Assembly (NCBI GenBank): GCA_947625835.1
Contig: CANQPY010000001.1
Location: 1 to 64,000 of the forward strand
Reading direction: 5' to 3'
DNA from: an uncultured Clostridia bacterium
GTDB lineage: Bacteria; Bacillota; Clostridia; TANB77; CAG-508
DNA length: 64,000 bases
Shown: piece by piece, positions 38,335-44,437 of the stretch
How the letters are laid out: each line of letters begins with the position of its first letter
Numbering within the stretch: the stretch's first letter is position 1
Translations under genes and position numbers: made by a program
The notes under the pieces: model-generated
The model's database searches: none
Told to the model about the DNA's origin: nothing
What the model saw: only the letters and a program-made list of their open reading frames with translations

Positions 38335-39093
38335 ATGGAAAAGAAAGAGCTGAATGAGCAAATTGAGATTTTCAGGTCGAGGATTGAAAATGAAGAGAAT
38401 GTAATTGCTAATAAATTTGTAAATATTTTTTATCATTTTCTCCCCGAAGGAATTAACATTACAGGTTATAAATACAGTAGAAATCTTGGATTTACAGCAT
38501 ATGTTGAAGCTAACAAAGTTGCAAATCTTGCCATTACTTGGGACAACTTTACCAAGGGTTTCCATACCCGTTTGTGCGGTATGGATATTACCAAAGATAA
38601 TTGTATAAATGTTTTCATAATGAATGACCTTTGGAAGCACCAAGAAGAAATTGAAGCTGAAGTTGCTGAAAAGATCAATTATGATTTGATAGATGCCCTG
38701 ATAAATAAATTTGAAGAATTGAAACGTGAATTACTTGTAATTGAAGCACAAGAGGAAGAGGAACTTAAAGATAAGCTGTTTACTGTAGGTAATGTATTCC
38801 ATCAAGGCGATGCGTCCTATCAGGGCGATAAGATTAAAACTGAAAAGGGACTTCTTGGGTTGTTTGCAGGTAATTGGTATGTTCTTCACCACAATGTTTG
38901 GGATGTTGAGGTTAGAGTTATAGCCAGTAAACCCAATGCCAAGAAATTCCAATATAAGGTCACTTGGATGGAAGATGGTGATGAAATGACCAAAGAAGGA
39001 TGTTTGAAAAAAGAACACGTTGTAGATTTTGTCCATTGGGAAAACAGATGCAATAAAAGGGACGACAATGATACCAGTTGGTTCATTAAATAA
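38335..39093 (+). CDS. Unknown 252-residue early-type protein
   Basis: Transcribed from the promoter at 38275 and followed by a long hairpin, so it is a single-gene unit. The N-terminal half is helical (EKKELNEQIEIFRSRIENEENV), the middle has YSRNLGFTAYVEANKVANLAIT, and the C-terminal 90 residues are beta-rich with WYVLHHNVWDVEVRVIASKP. It is acidic and soluble. No family recognised; likely a host-interaction protein given its promoter and solo placement. GAGAGG is the ribosome site. Confidence 0.55.
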   Translation: MEKKELNEQIEIFRSRIENEENVIANKFVNIFYHFLPEGINITGYKYSRNLGFTAYVEANKVANLAITWDNFTKGFHTRLCGMDITKDNCINVFIMNDLWKHQEEIEAEVAEKINYDLIDALINKFEELKRELLVIEAQEEEELKDKLFTVGNVFHQGDASYQGDKIKTEKGLLGLFAGNWYVLHHNVWDVEVRVIASKPNAKKFQYKVTWMEDGDEMTKEGCLKKEHVVDFVHWENRCNKRDDNDTSWFIK

Positions 39094-39103
39094 TTAAAGA
39101 AAA

Positions 39104-39145
39104 TGTATGAACAGGTGGTAGTAAAAACACTACCACCTACATACT
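39104..39145 (+). terminator. Hairpin after the 38335 gene
   Basis: AGGTGGTAGT pairs with ACTACCACCT, extended by GTATG/CATAC. A T run is missing, so termination may be partial. Confidence 0.6.
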
Positions 39146-39180
39146 AATCAAAATAAATAAATTAAAAGGATAGTATTTAT

Positions 39181-39657
39181 ATGGCAGTAGAAAAACATAT
39201 TCCTAAAGATGCAGAAGGCTATATTACACCAAACCATTATTACGGGCAAAATTATCAATTGCTTGACGTAATTGAAGATCAGCTATCCCCAGAGGGTGTA
39301 AGAGGATTTACAAAAGGCTTAATTTTCAAATATCTATATGGATGCGTAGATGATACAACATTGCGCAGATGTACAAAGGCAAAATACTATCTTGATGAAT
39401 TAATTATTTATTGTAAGAATCATGGGGAAACAATCCCTGAAGATAATAACCTTAAACCCAAATATTATAATAAGGGAAAAATTGAAGTTATTGATATCCT
39501 TGAAGACCAACTATCAAAAGAGGAATTAAAAGGTTTCTATCTTGGTATGGTGATTAGATATCTTACAAGAGAGGGAAAAAAGAACGGTTTGGAAGATCTT
39601 CTAAAAGCAAAATACTATCTTGATAGATTCATTACAAACTTGGAAGGTGGTTTATAA
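39181..39657 (+). CDS. Tandem DUF3310-like protein
   Basis: A 158-residue protein built from two copies of the same module of about 65 residues: NYQLLDVIEDQLSPEGVRGFTKGLIFKYLYG ... RRCTKAKYYLDELI and IEVIDILEDQLSKEELKGFYLGMVIRYLTRE ... EDLLKAKYYLDRFI. This is the DUF3310 pattern (helix, G-x-x-x-KY, D-x-x-KAxYYL), also seen singly in the gene at 54640. The function of DUF3310 is not established. Overlaps the membrane protein gene by one base. Confidence 0.7.
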   Translation: MAVEKHIPKDAEGYITPNHYYGQNYQLLDVIEDQLSPEGVRGFTKGLIFKYLYGCVDDTTLRRCTKAKYYLDELIIYCKNHGETIPEDNNLKPKYYNKGKIEVIDILEDQLSKEELKGFYLGMVIRYLTREGKKNGLEDLLKAKYYLDRFITNLEGGL

Positions 39658-39905
39658 TGAATCCCATTGAAATTGCAGGTATTATAGCATCCCTATTTAT
39701 TGTTGTTTCTATGTGTTTTAAGACAACAACATTTAAGGGTACTATCATTATGAGAATTATAAATGGTTTAGGTAGTATAGTATTTGTAGTTTATGGGGCT
39801 TTACTTCCAGCACTTGCAACACTTATTACTAATGCTTGTGCCTTTGTAATAAATCTATTTTATCTAATAAAGGAAATTAAAGATCATTATAAAAACAATC
39901 AATGA
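39657..39905 (+). CDS. Small membrane protein with three helices (YgjV/PQ-loop type)
   Basis: An 82-residue protein with three hydrophobic segments: IEIAGIIASLFIVVSMCF, IINGLGSIVFVVYGALLP and ATLITNACAFVINLFYLI. This is the layout of YgjV-like and half-SWEET small transporters, with a charged C-terminus KEIKDHYKNNQ. Being in front of the queC leader and the YhhQ-like transporter is suggestive of precursor uptake but not proof. Confidence 0.55.
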   Translation: MNPIEIAGIIASLFIVVSMCFKTTTFKGTIIMRIINGLGSIVFVVYGALLPALATLITNACAFVINLFYLIKEIKDHYKNNQ

Positions 39906-39908
39906 ATA

Positions 39909-39937
39909 TTGCATAAATAGATGAACAATCATAAAAT
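39909..39937 (+). promoter_or_regulatory. Promoter before the queC leader, TTGCAT-17-TAAAAT
   Basis: TTGCAT and TAAAAT are 17 bases apart, so transcripts would start near 39944, at the first base of a structured leader. Confidence 0.6.
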
Positions 39938-39943
39938 TGGATT

Positions 39944-40048
39944 TAAAAAGTCCAGGGACGTGTTACACTAACCTTACTGTCCATAAACCTAAAGGTGGCT
40001 TAAACGATTCAAGGTCGGCCACTGTATCTTTAGTGGTCGACCTTTTTT
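39944..40048 (+). promoter_or_regulatory. Structured leader RNA before queC-yhhQ (riboswitch or attenuator candidate)
   Basis: About 105 bases. GGATT/AGTCC form a first stem and GGAC/GTCC a second, whose loop holds ACCTT that can pair with downstream AAGGT (pseudoknot). GGTGGC (39994) can pair with GCCACT (40018), which is the 5' arm of the terminator, so an antiterminator competes with it. It precedes preQ0 synthesis and transport genes; a deazaguanine ligand is inferred. It does not match a riboswitch class I can recall. Confidence 0.55.
40011..40048 (+). terminator. Intrinsic terminator in the queC leader
   Basis: AAGGTCGGCCACT pairs with AGTGGTCGACCTT (one G-U) and is followed by TTTTTT. 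Its 5' arm is shared with the antiterminator. Confidence 0.9.
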
Positions 40049-40138
40049 AATATATGTATATAAGGGTATTTTCGATATCTTCATACCCATAATAATTCTT
40101 CTAAGATATAATGATTATTTAGGAGACAAAAAAGTAAA

Positions 40139-40936
40139 ATGAAGTGTGTAGTAAGTTTAAGTGGTGGTAGAGATAGTGCTACCTGCCTTGGTGTTGCAGT
40201 TGATAAATATGGTGCAGAGAATGTGTATGCCATGGGATTTGAATATGGTAGTAAACATCCTCAAGAACTAGAGCATGCAAAGAAAATTGCAGCCTATTAT
40301 AATGTACCTTATCAAATTGTTACTATCAACCCAGAAATTTTTAATGGTTCCACATGTACCTTACTTCAAGGATCAGAAAAAGAAGTACAAAAAGGTAAGA
40401 CATATACTGAAATACTAGCAGAAAAAGAAGGTAAAGTTGATACATATGTACCCTTCAGAAATGGTTTATTTTCAGCATATGTGGCAGCTAAAGCGGAAAG
40501 TTTAGTACAGCAATTTGATGAAGATGTAGTAGTTATGTTAGGGCAGCACGCAGATGATAGTGGCTATTACATTGATGAACATGGTAATGAAATGTTAGAT
40601 GAATCAAAAGCTGCCTATCCAGATTGTACAGTTTCATTTGTAAAAGCATTTGAAAAAGTGGTGGAAGTTAGTTCAGTAGGTAGAGTTCATTACGAAGCAC
40701 CCTTTGTTAAGATGCACAAATGGGAACTAATAAAAATGGGGTTAGGGCTTAAGAAGAGGGTTCCATATGAACTGTGCTTTAGTTGTTACGACCCTGTTTA
40801 TGAAAATGGCGAATGGGTGGAATGTAAGAACTGTGCTACTTGTTTAGATGTAAAACAAGCAATGGATAAAACACTTGATAAAATTCAAAGTGAAAATCCA
40901 GAACTATATGAAGAAGTAAAATATTTAAGAAATTAA
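40139..40936 (+). CDS. queC: 7-cyano-7-deazaguanine synthase (QueC)
   Basis: A 265-residue protein that turns carboxy-deazaguanine, ammonia and ATP into preQ0. The PP-loop LSGGRDSATC is at residues 7-16. The zinc site at the C-terminus has CFSCYDPVYENGEW and CKNCATCLDVKQA (Cys pattern of QueC). It is somewhat longer than usual (about 230) because of an insert around residues 135-165 (DDSGYYIDEHGNEMLDESKAAYPDC). It is preceded by the structured leader and followed by the transporter gene. AGGAG lies about 12 bases before ATG. Confidence 0.9.
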   Translation: MKCVVSLSGGRDSATCLGVAVDKYGAENVYAMGFEYGSKHPQELEHAKKIAAYYNVPYQIVTINPEIFNGSTCTLLQGSEKEVQKGKTYTEILAEKEGKVDTYVPFRNGLFSAYVAAKAESLVQQFDEDVVVMLGQHADDSGYYIDEHGNEMLDESKAAYPDCTVSFVKAFEKVVEVSSVGRVHYEAPFVKMHKWELIKMGLGLKKRVPYELCFSCYDPVYENGEWVECKNCATCLDVKQAMDKTLDKIQSENPELYEEVKYLRN

Positions 40937-40961
40937 AATTTGGAGGCAAAATAAATAAATT

Positions 40962-41759
40962 ATGGAAAAGGTAAAGAACTTTTTTGTAAGCGTAGGAAGA
41001 AAAATCAAGCAGGGCTTCTACAATGAATTTGTAGGTACGTGGAAGGGAATTACGAAGGAAAAGATCAGTTTTTCCATTGTATTACTTGTAATTGCTAATA
41101 TTTTCTTCTTATTAATTAGTAATATTATTGCGGTTAAGACAATAGTATTTGGTAGAGTAAATGGGTTACAGTTTTCTGTGCCCTGCGCCGTATTATGCTA
41201 TAGTTTTTCGATTATTATCAGTGATTTGTTAGCAGAGTTAGATTTCAAATGGACACGTCGTAGTTGCCATATAGGTTTCTTTTTGAACCTATTAATGGTC
41301 GCTATTTTCGAACTTTCAATCGTAATTCCAGGCGAAGTAGGTGGTTTCCAAGAAGGTTTAGGGGTATTAGGTACTACTTGGTTTATGCTCATCGGAAGCG
41401 TGCTCAGCTTCTACATTGGTGATTTGGTGAACGATAATGTATTTAAGAAACTTAGGAATAAAGATGGTGAAGGTAATGGTAAATTAATTAAACGCTGTAT
41501 GCTAAGTACAGTATTTGGTCAATTATTGGATGCTACAATTTTCATTTTCTTAAGCCTTCAACTTCTTCCAGGCTTATTTATGGAAAGTGGGCCATTTACA
41601 GCACTTAATTCATCACTTGCAGATCCTATTAGCTGGGCTAATATGGGAGTTATGATTGGTCTACAATGGGTAATAAAGGTACTTATTGAGTTTATAGTAT
41701 CACCCCTTGTAATTCTTATTTGTAATAAGTATAAGAAATCTCATCAGGAAGAACTCTAA
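40962..41759 (+). CDS. yhhQ: YhhQ-like queuosine/deazaguanine precursor transporter
   Basis: A 265-residue membrane protein with about six hydrophobic segments (FSIVLLVIANIFFLLISNIIAVK, VPCAVLCYSFSIIISDLLAE, IGFFLNLLMVAIFELSIVIPG, TTWFMLIGSVLSFYIGDLVND, and two more near the C-terminus). The SN(I)IAVK and CAVLCYSFSIIISDLLAE elements are typical of the VUT/YhhQ family, which takes up preQ0 or preQ1. Its coupling to queC means the phage can both make and import the precursor. The Shine-Dalgarno GGAGG is 14 bases away, rather far. Confidence 0.85.
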   Translation: MEKVKNFFVSVGRKIKQGFYNEFVGTWKGITKEKISFSIVLLVIANIFFLLISNIIAVKTIVFGRVNGLQFSVPCAVLCYSFSIIISDLLAELDFKWTRRSCHIGFFLNLLMVAIFELSIVIPGEVGGFQEGLGVLGTTWFMLIGSVLSFYIGDLVNDNVFKKLRNKDGEGNGKLIKRCMLSTVFGQLLDATIFIFLSLQLLPGLFMESGPFTALNSSLADPISWANMGVMIGLQWVIKVLIEFIVSPLVILICNKYKKSHQEEL

Positions 41760-41781
41760 TTTAATATTAATAAATACATAG

Positions 41782-41819
41782 AGGGCTCCTATATTATTAA
41801 GTGTAGGAGCCCTAATTTA
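41782..41819 (+). terminator. Terminator after the transporter gene
   Basis: AGGGCTCCTA pairs perfectly with TAGGAGCCCT, then AATTTAT. It ends the queC-yhhQ unit. Confidence 0.8.
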
Positions 41820-41860
41820 TAAAAGAAAACTAAAGAAAATAAGAGAAGTCAAAAGGTAAT

Positions 41861-41875
41861 GTGCTAAATTAGATG
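41861..41875 (+). promoter_or_regulatory. Shared motif before the orphan RHH gene
   Basis: GTGCTAAATTAGATG starts 42 bases before ATG 41903, the same distance as at the two RHH-endonuclease modules. Confidence 0.5.
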
Positions 41876-41902
41876 AAAATGCCTTTTGAAGGAGATAATA
41901 AA

Positions 41903-42064
41903 ATGGATAAACATGCAGTAAACTTTGAACTTCCCGAAAATATTTTCCTTCAGCTTAAACAATTAGCAGAAGATAATGATAGAAGTATCGCTTCTCAAAT
42001 AAGAACAATCATTATCTCCTACTTGAAGGAGAATAATAGTGACGCACCAGGAATTCAAAACTAA
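41903..42064 (+). CDS. Orphan ribbon-helix-helix protein
   Basis: The track starts at 41873, but GAAGGAG lies 8 bases before ATG 41903 (MDKHAVNFELPENIFLQLKQLAEDNDRSIASQIRTIIISYL), so the protein has 53 residues. It is clearly related to the RHH proteins at 35219 and 57852, with the same strand-helix-helix layout. No endonuclease ORF follows; only a 22-codon frame from GTG 42039 remains. I read this as a module that lost its nuclease or as the master regulator of the others. Confidence 0.7.
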   Translation: MDKHAVNFELPENIFLQLKQLAEDNDRSIASQIRTIIISYLKENNSDAPGIQN

Positions 42065-42107
42065 ATTATCAGAAACAAAAACCATTTTAAATGTAATGAA
42101 GGTTTAG

Positions 42108-42136
42108 TTGATTCTTTTTTAGATTTATCTTATAAT
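42108..42136 (+). promoter_or_regulatory. Promoter, TTGATT-17-TATAAT
   Basis: TTTAGTTGATTCTTTTTT, then TATAAT with 17-base spacing. The ATG at 42143 lies 7 bases after the -10 box, so the transcript may be leaderless. Confidence 0.85.
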
Positions 42137-42142
42137 AGAGCC

Positions 42143-42445
42143 ATGAAAAAGATAATCAAGATTGAAGGCAATAAGAAAGAAGTAATTAAGATAAAAAATC
42201 TTAATCAGCTGGTTGATCTTTATCCTGATGAAGCTTGGGTAAATAGTTACGGGGTAAAAAGAACCATAAATGGAATGATTGTAATAATTTATAATGATGG
42301 GCTATGGGGAGAAAATACCCATCCTATTACCACCCCATTTCAAAATCAAGAATGGGTAGGCCCCATATTCATAGTCAAAATTTCCAAATATTCTCATTTA
42401 TACAACCTTACAAAGAAAGAAATAAAGGAATACATGAATGGATAG
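42143..42445 (+). CDS. A-type small protein (DUF3846-like), partner of the next gene
   Basis: A 100-residue protein with NGMIVIIYNDGLWGENTHPITTPFQNQEWVGPIFIVKI and SHLYNLTKKEIKEYM, a pattern like DUF3846 (short strand with YNDG, then a G-x-x-x-I strand and a final helix). It also resembles, more weakly, the A proteins at 60785 and 61926. No Shine-Dalgarno and ATG next to the -10 box suggest a leaderless mRNA. It overlaps the B-type gene by 8 bases, as A and B pairs do elsewhere. Confidence 0.5.
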   Translation: MKKIIKIEGNKKEVIKIKNLNQLVDLYPDEAWVNSYGVKRTINGMIVIIYNDGLWGENTHPITTPFQNQEWVGPIFIVKISKYSHLYNLTKKEIKEYMNG

Positions 42446-42923
42446 TGATTCATCCCAAATTTGGGAAAAACTTAAAAAATTAAACGAGACGCATTATGCA
42501 GATGCTGATTATAGGAACCAACACTTTAGAAAACATGCCAAGCAATTTAAGGGAGATCGCCAGCGAGAAATTAATGCTGGCCTTTTTAATCTCTTTGATG
42601 TAATGTCTGAAGAAGAGTATGATGAGAAGGGCCATCAGTTATCTCTTCAACCAGTAACTTCCTCCGAAACTAATTCTACAGATGATGTTATTGGGTATAT
42701 TACAAAATATGAAAATAGAATTATAAAATACAATAAGAAAACAGGTGAGCTAATTGTATATAAGGCTAATTCTTCTCCCGGGGCTACAATTTCCTATTAT
42801 ATGGTAACTGGCAATTCAGAAAGTGCAAGAAATAGAGTCTATAATCAAATGAAAAATGGTAATGGCAAATATGCAATGAAACGCAAATATGTACCTGAAG
42901 ACGATATGTATAATACACCCTAG
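42438..42923 (+). CDS. B-type protein, BECR-like nuclease-fold candidate
   Basis: A 161-residue protein starting with IWEKLKKLNE, as do the B proteins at 61318 and 62377 (VWEALKQLDE, IWEELKRLNE). It has HFRKHAKQF near residue 29, MSEEEYDEKGHQLSLQPV near 55 and a strand pair around RIIKYNKKTGELIVYK. The H-x-x-x-H, EEY and strand order resembles phage/polymorphic-toxin BECR-fold RNase-like domains; that is a guess. It is coupled to the A-type gene. Confidence 0.45.
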   Translation: MDSDSSQIWEKLKKLNETHYADADYRNQHFRKHAKQFKGDRQREINAGLFNLFDVMSEEEYDEKGHQLSLQPVTSSETNSTDDVIGYITKYENRIIKYNKKTGELIVYKANSSPGATISYYMVTGNSESARNRVYNQMKNGNGKYAMKRKYVPEDDMYNTP

Positions 42924-43012
42924 TGATTAATATCCCACATTGTAATTATGAAAAACAAAGATATAGGAAATGATAACGATGATGATAAGCACTAATAATA
43001 GAGGTAAATAAA

Positions 43013-43189
43013 ATGGGCAATAAAAATAAGAAACAACTAACTGAAGATGAACAGCTCGAGTTAGATTTTGAAAGGGCATTAAAACTCCTTCCCCATATAA
43101 CTATTCTTCCTAAAGAATGGGATGTTCCAGAAGATGACATTTATGATGAGGTTTACGGGGACGATGACGATGACGGGGCGGAGGACTAA
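43013..43189 (+). CDS. Small acidic protein before the PemK-like toxin (antitoxin candidate)
   Basis: A 58-residue ORF missed by the track (MGNKNKKQLTEDEQLELDFERALKLL). The C-terminus is extremely acidic (DDIYDEVYGDDDDDGAED). AGAGG lies upstream of ATG and the toxin ATG follows 3 bases after its stop, a typical antitoxin-toxin arrangement. It has no clear DNA-binding motif, so it is called from size, charge and position. Confidence 0.55.
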   Translation: MGNKNKKQLTEDEQLELDFERALKLLPHITILPKEWDVPEDDIYDEVYGDDDDDGAED

Positions 43190-43192
43190 CTA

Positions 43193-43603
43193 ATGCAAAA
43201 ATGGGATGTATACTTAGCAAAAGTAAGATTTGAAGAAGATCACCGCAGATATAAAAGAAGACCTGTACTTATCTTAAATCCTTCCACAGTACTTGTATTA
43301 TCTTTTAAAATAACCTCTCATGAGCCCCGTACAAATTTTCCAGGAGAATACCAAATTATTAAATGGAGAGAAGCAGGATTACTTAGACCTTCTGTAATAA
43401 GATGTTCTCAAATTATTGATTTGTCTCGTAGAGATATTAGAAGATACTTAGGTAAATTACAACCAGAAGACATCAGAGGAGTACAAGAAATAGTAAGAAG
43501 AGAACTGCCAGAATATTCTCATTTGGTAGAGAAATTTCAATTATCTGATGATGATTCTTTTATCCCAGATGATAATCCAATGTTTGATAGAAGTATATTT
43601 TAA
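43193..43603 (+). CDS. PemK/MazF-like protein
   Basis: A 136-residue protein with the PemK/MazF SH3-like barrel pattern: WDVYLAKVRFEEDHRRYKRRPVLIL, VLVLSFKITSHEPR, YQIIKWREAGLLRPSVIRCSQIIDLSRRDI and YLGKLQPEDI. These toxins cut mRNA at short sites. The usual active-site Arg (RRPV) and Thr/Ser (KITSH) are present. It is longer than MazF by a charged C-terminal tail. GGCGGAGG precedes ATG. In a phage it might target host mRNA or block rival phages. Confidence 0.65.
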   Translation: MQKWDVYLAKVRFEEDHRRYKRRPVLILNPSTVLVLSFKITSHEPRTNFPGEYQIIKWREAGLLRPSVIRCSQIIDLSRRDIRRYLGKLQPEDIRGVQEIVRRELPEYSHLVEKFQLSDDDSFIPDDNPMFDRSIF

Positions 43604-43720
43604 CTAATTCCTTTATTATATAATATAAAAATACATTCTTTTTCTCCGCTTTTGTTGCTAAATTATACGAGATATAATCTAAAGAACTTGGGTAGTGAAT
43701 ATATTAAAAAAAAAATAGCT

Positions 43721-43767
43721 CTCCTATGTCCCCCTATTACTTTTATAATGGGGGGGGGGCATAGGAG
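43721..43767 (+). promoter_or_regulatory. Hairpin that pairs the Shine-Dalgarno, with G10 tract
   Basis: CTCCTATG pairs with CATAGGAG, and a C run pairs with ten G, capped by AUUA/UAAU. The AGGAG in the 3' arm is the ribosome site of ATG 43777, so translation would be blocked when folded. Confidence 0.7.
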
Positions 43768-43776
43768 ATAATAATT

Positions 43777-44370
43777 ATGATTCTTAGAAACAATGAAGAT
43801 TTAAAAAAACTACTTTGTAGTAAAGAGAGAATCCCTGTAAACAAAATCACATTTGAACCTTTCCGTAAAGCATTTGCTGATGTTACACATAGCATGTATG
43901 ATGATATTTTTGACTACTATGAGGATGATGCTTATACTTACGATGGTGATCTTAGAGCTGCATATAAATTTAAAGAAGAAGATTTTGACATTAACAAATT
44001 TGTTATTCATTGGGAAGATGAAGATGAGGGGTTGTTTATGTACCCCAAATACACTACAAGTAGAAGATTAATAGTCAACTTTCTTGATGATTGGCTTGAT
44101 GAAAACTACTATGTAACAGATTATGAGTTTAGTGTAGGTAATGGAGAATATGAGGATGCTGGTATAGTATTTGATACCGGTTATCATAAGTGGTTTTCAG
44201 AAGAGGGAAAATTCGATATTGATGATGAGAGTATGTTTTTAAATAATGTGAAGTATCTCAAATCTAATCCTGATCTTCTTACAGTGTTTGGATTAAAATC
44301 TTCTGACCTCCAACTAAGTGTAAGCGAATATTACAGAGAACAACTAAGCAGAAGAAGATATTTAAAATAA
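43777..44370 (+). CDS. Acidic protein of unknown function behind a hidden ribosome site
   Basis: A 197-residue acidic protein with a Tyr/Asp-rich middle (MYDDIFDYYEDDAYTYDGD) and no known motif. It is followed by a second gene with the same kind of leader hairpin (44438). The pair resembles the repeat-built proteins of the virion block, so a head-associated protein is likely. Overall architecture unknown. Confidence 0.5.
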   Translation: MILRNNEDLKKLLCSKERIPVNKITFEPFRKAFADVTHSMYDDIFDYYEDDAYTYDGDLRAAYKFKEEDFDINKFVIHWEDEDEGLFMYPKYTTSRRLIVNFLDDWLDENYYVTDYEFSVGNGEYEDAGIVFDTGYHKWFSEEGKFDIDDESMFLNNVKYLKSNPDLLTVFGLKSSDLQLSVSEYYREQLSRRRYLK

Positions 44371-44388
44371 AAAAAAATTAAAATTAAC

Positions 44389-44426
44389 CTCCCTATGCCC
44401 CTTCTATGGGGGGGGGGCACAAGGAG
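44389..44426 (+). promoter_or_regulatory. Second Shine-Dalgarno hairpin with G10 tract
   Basis: CTCCCTATGCCCC pairs with GGGGCACAAGGAG (11 of 13 positions) around a loop that includes the rest of ten G. The paired AAGGAG is the ribosome site of ATG 44438. Confidence 0.65.
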
Positions 44427-44437
44427 TTATATATAAA

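Noticed and set aside
38188-38643. Antisense ORF of 151 aa
   Set aside because: Shadow of two genes and of the promoter between them; no ribosome site, hydrophobic low-complexity sequence.
43655-43678. TTGCTAAATTATACGAGATATAAT as a fourth RHH motif
   Set aside because: It resembles the motif and has an inverted pair, but the next gene is 122 bases away and no RHH gene follows; kept only as a possible regulatory site.
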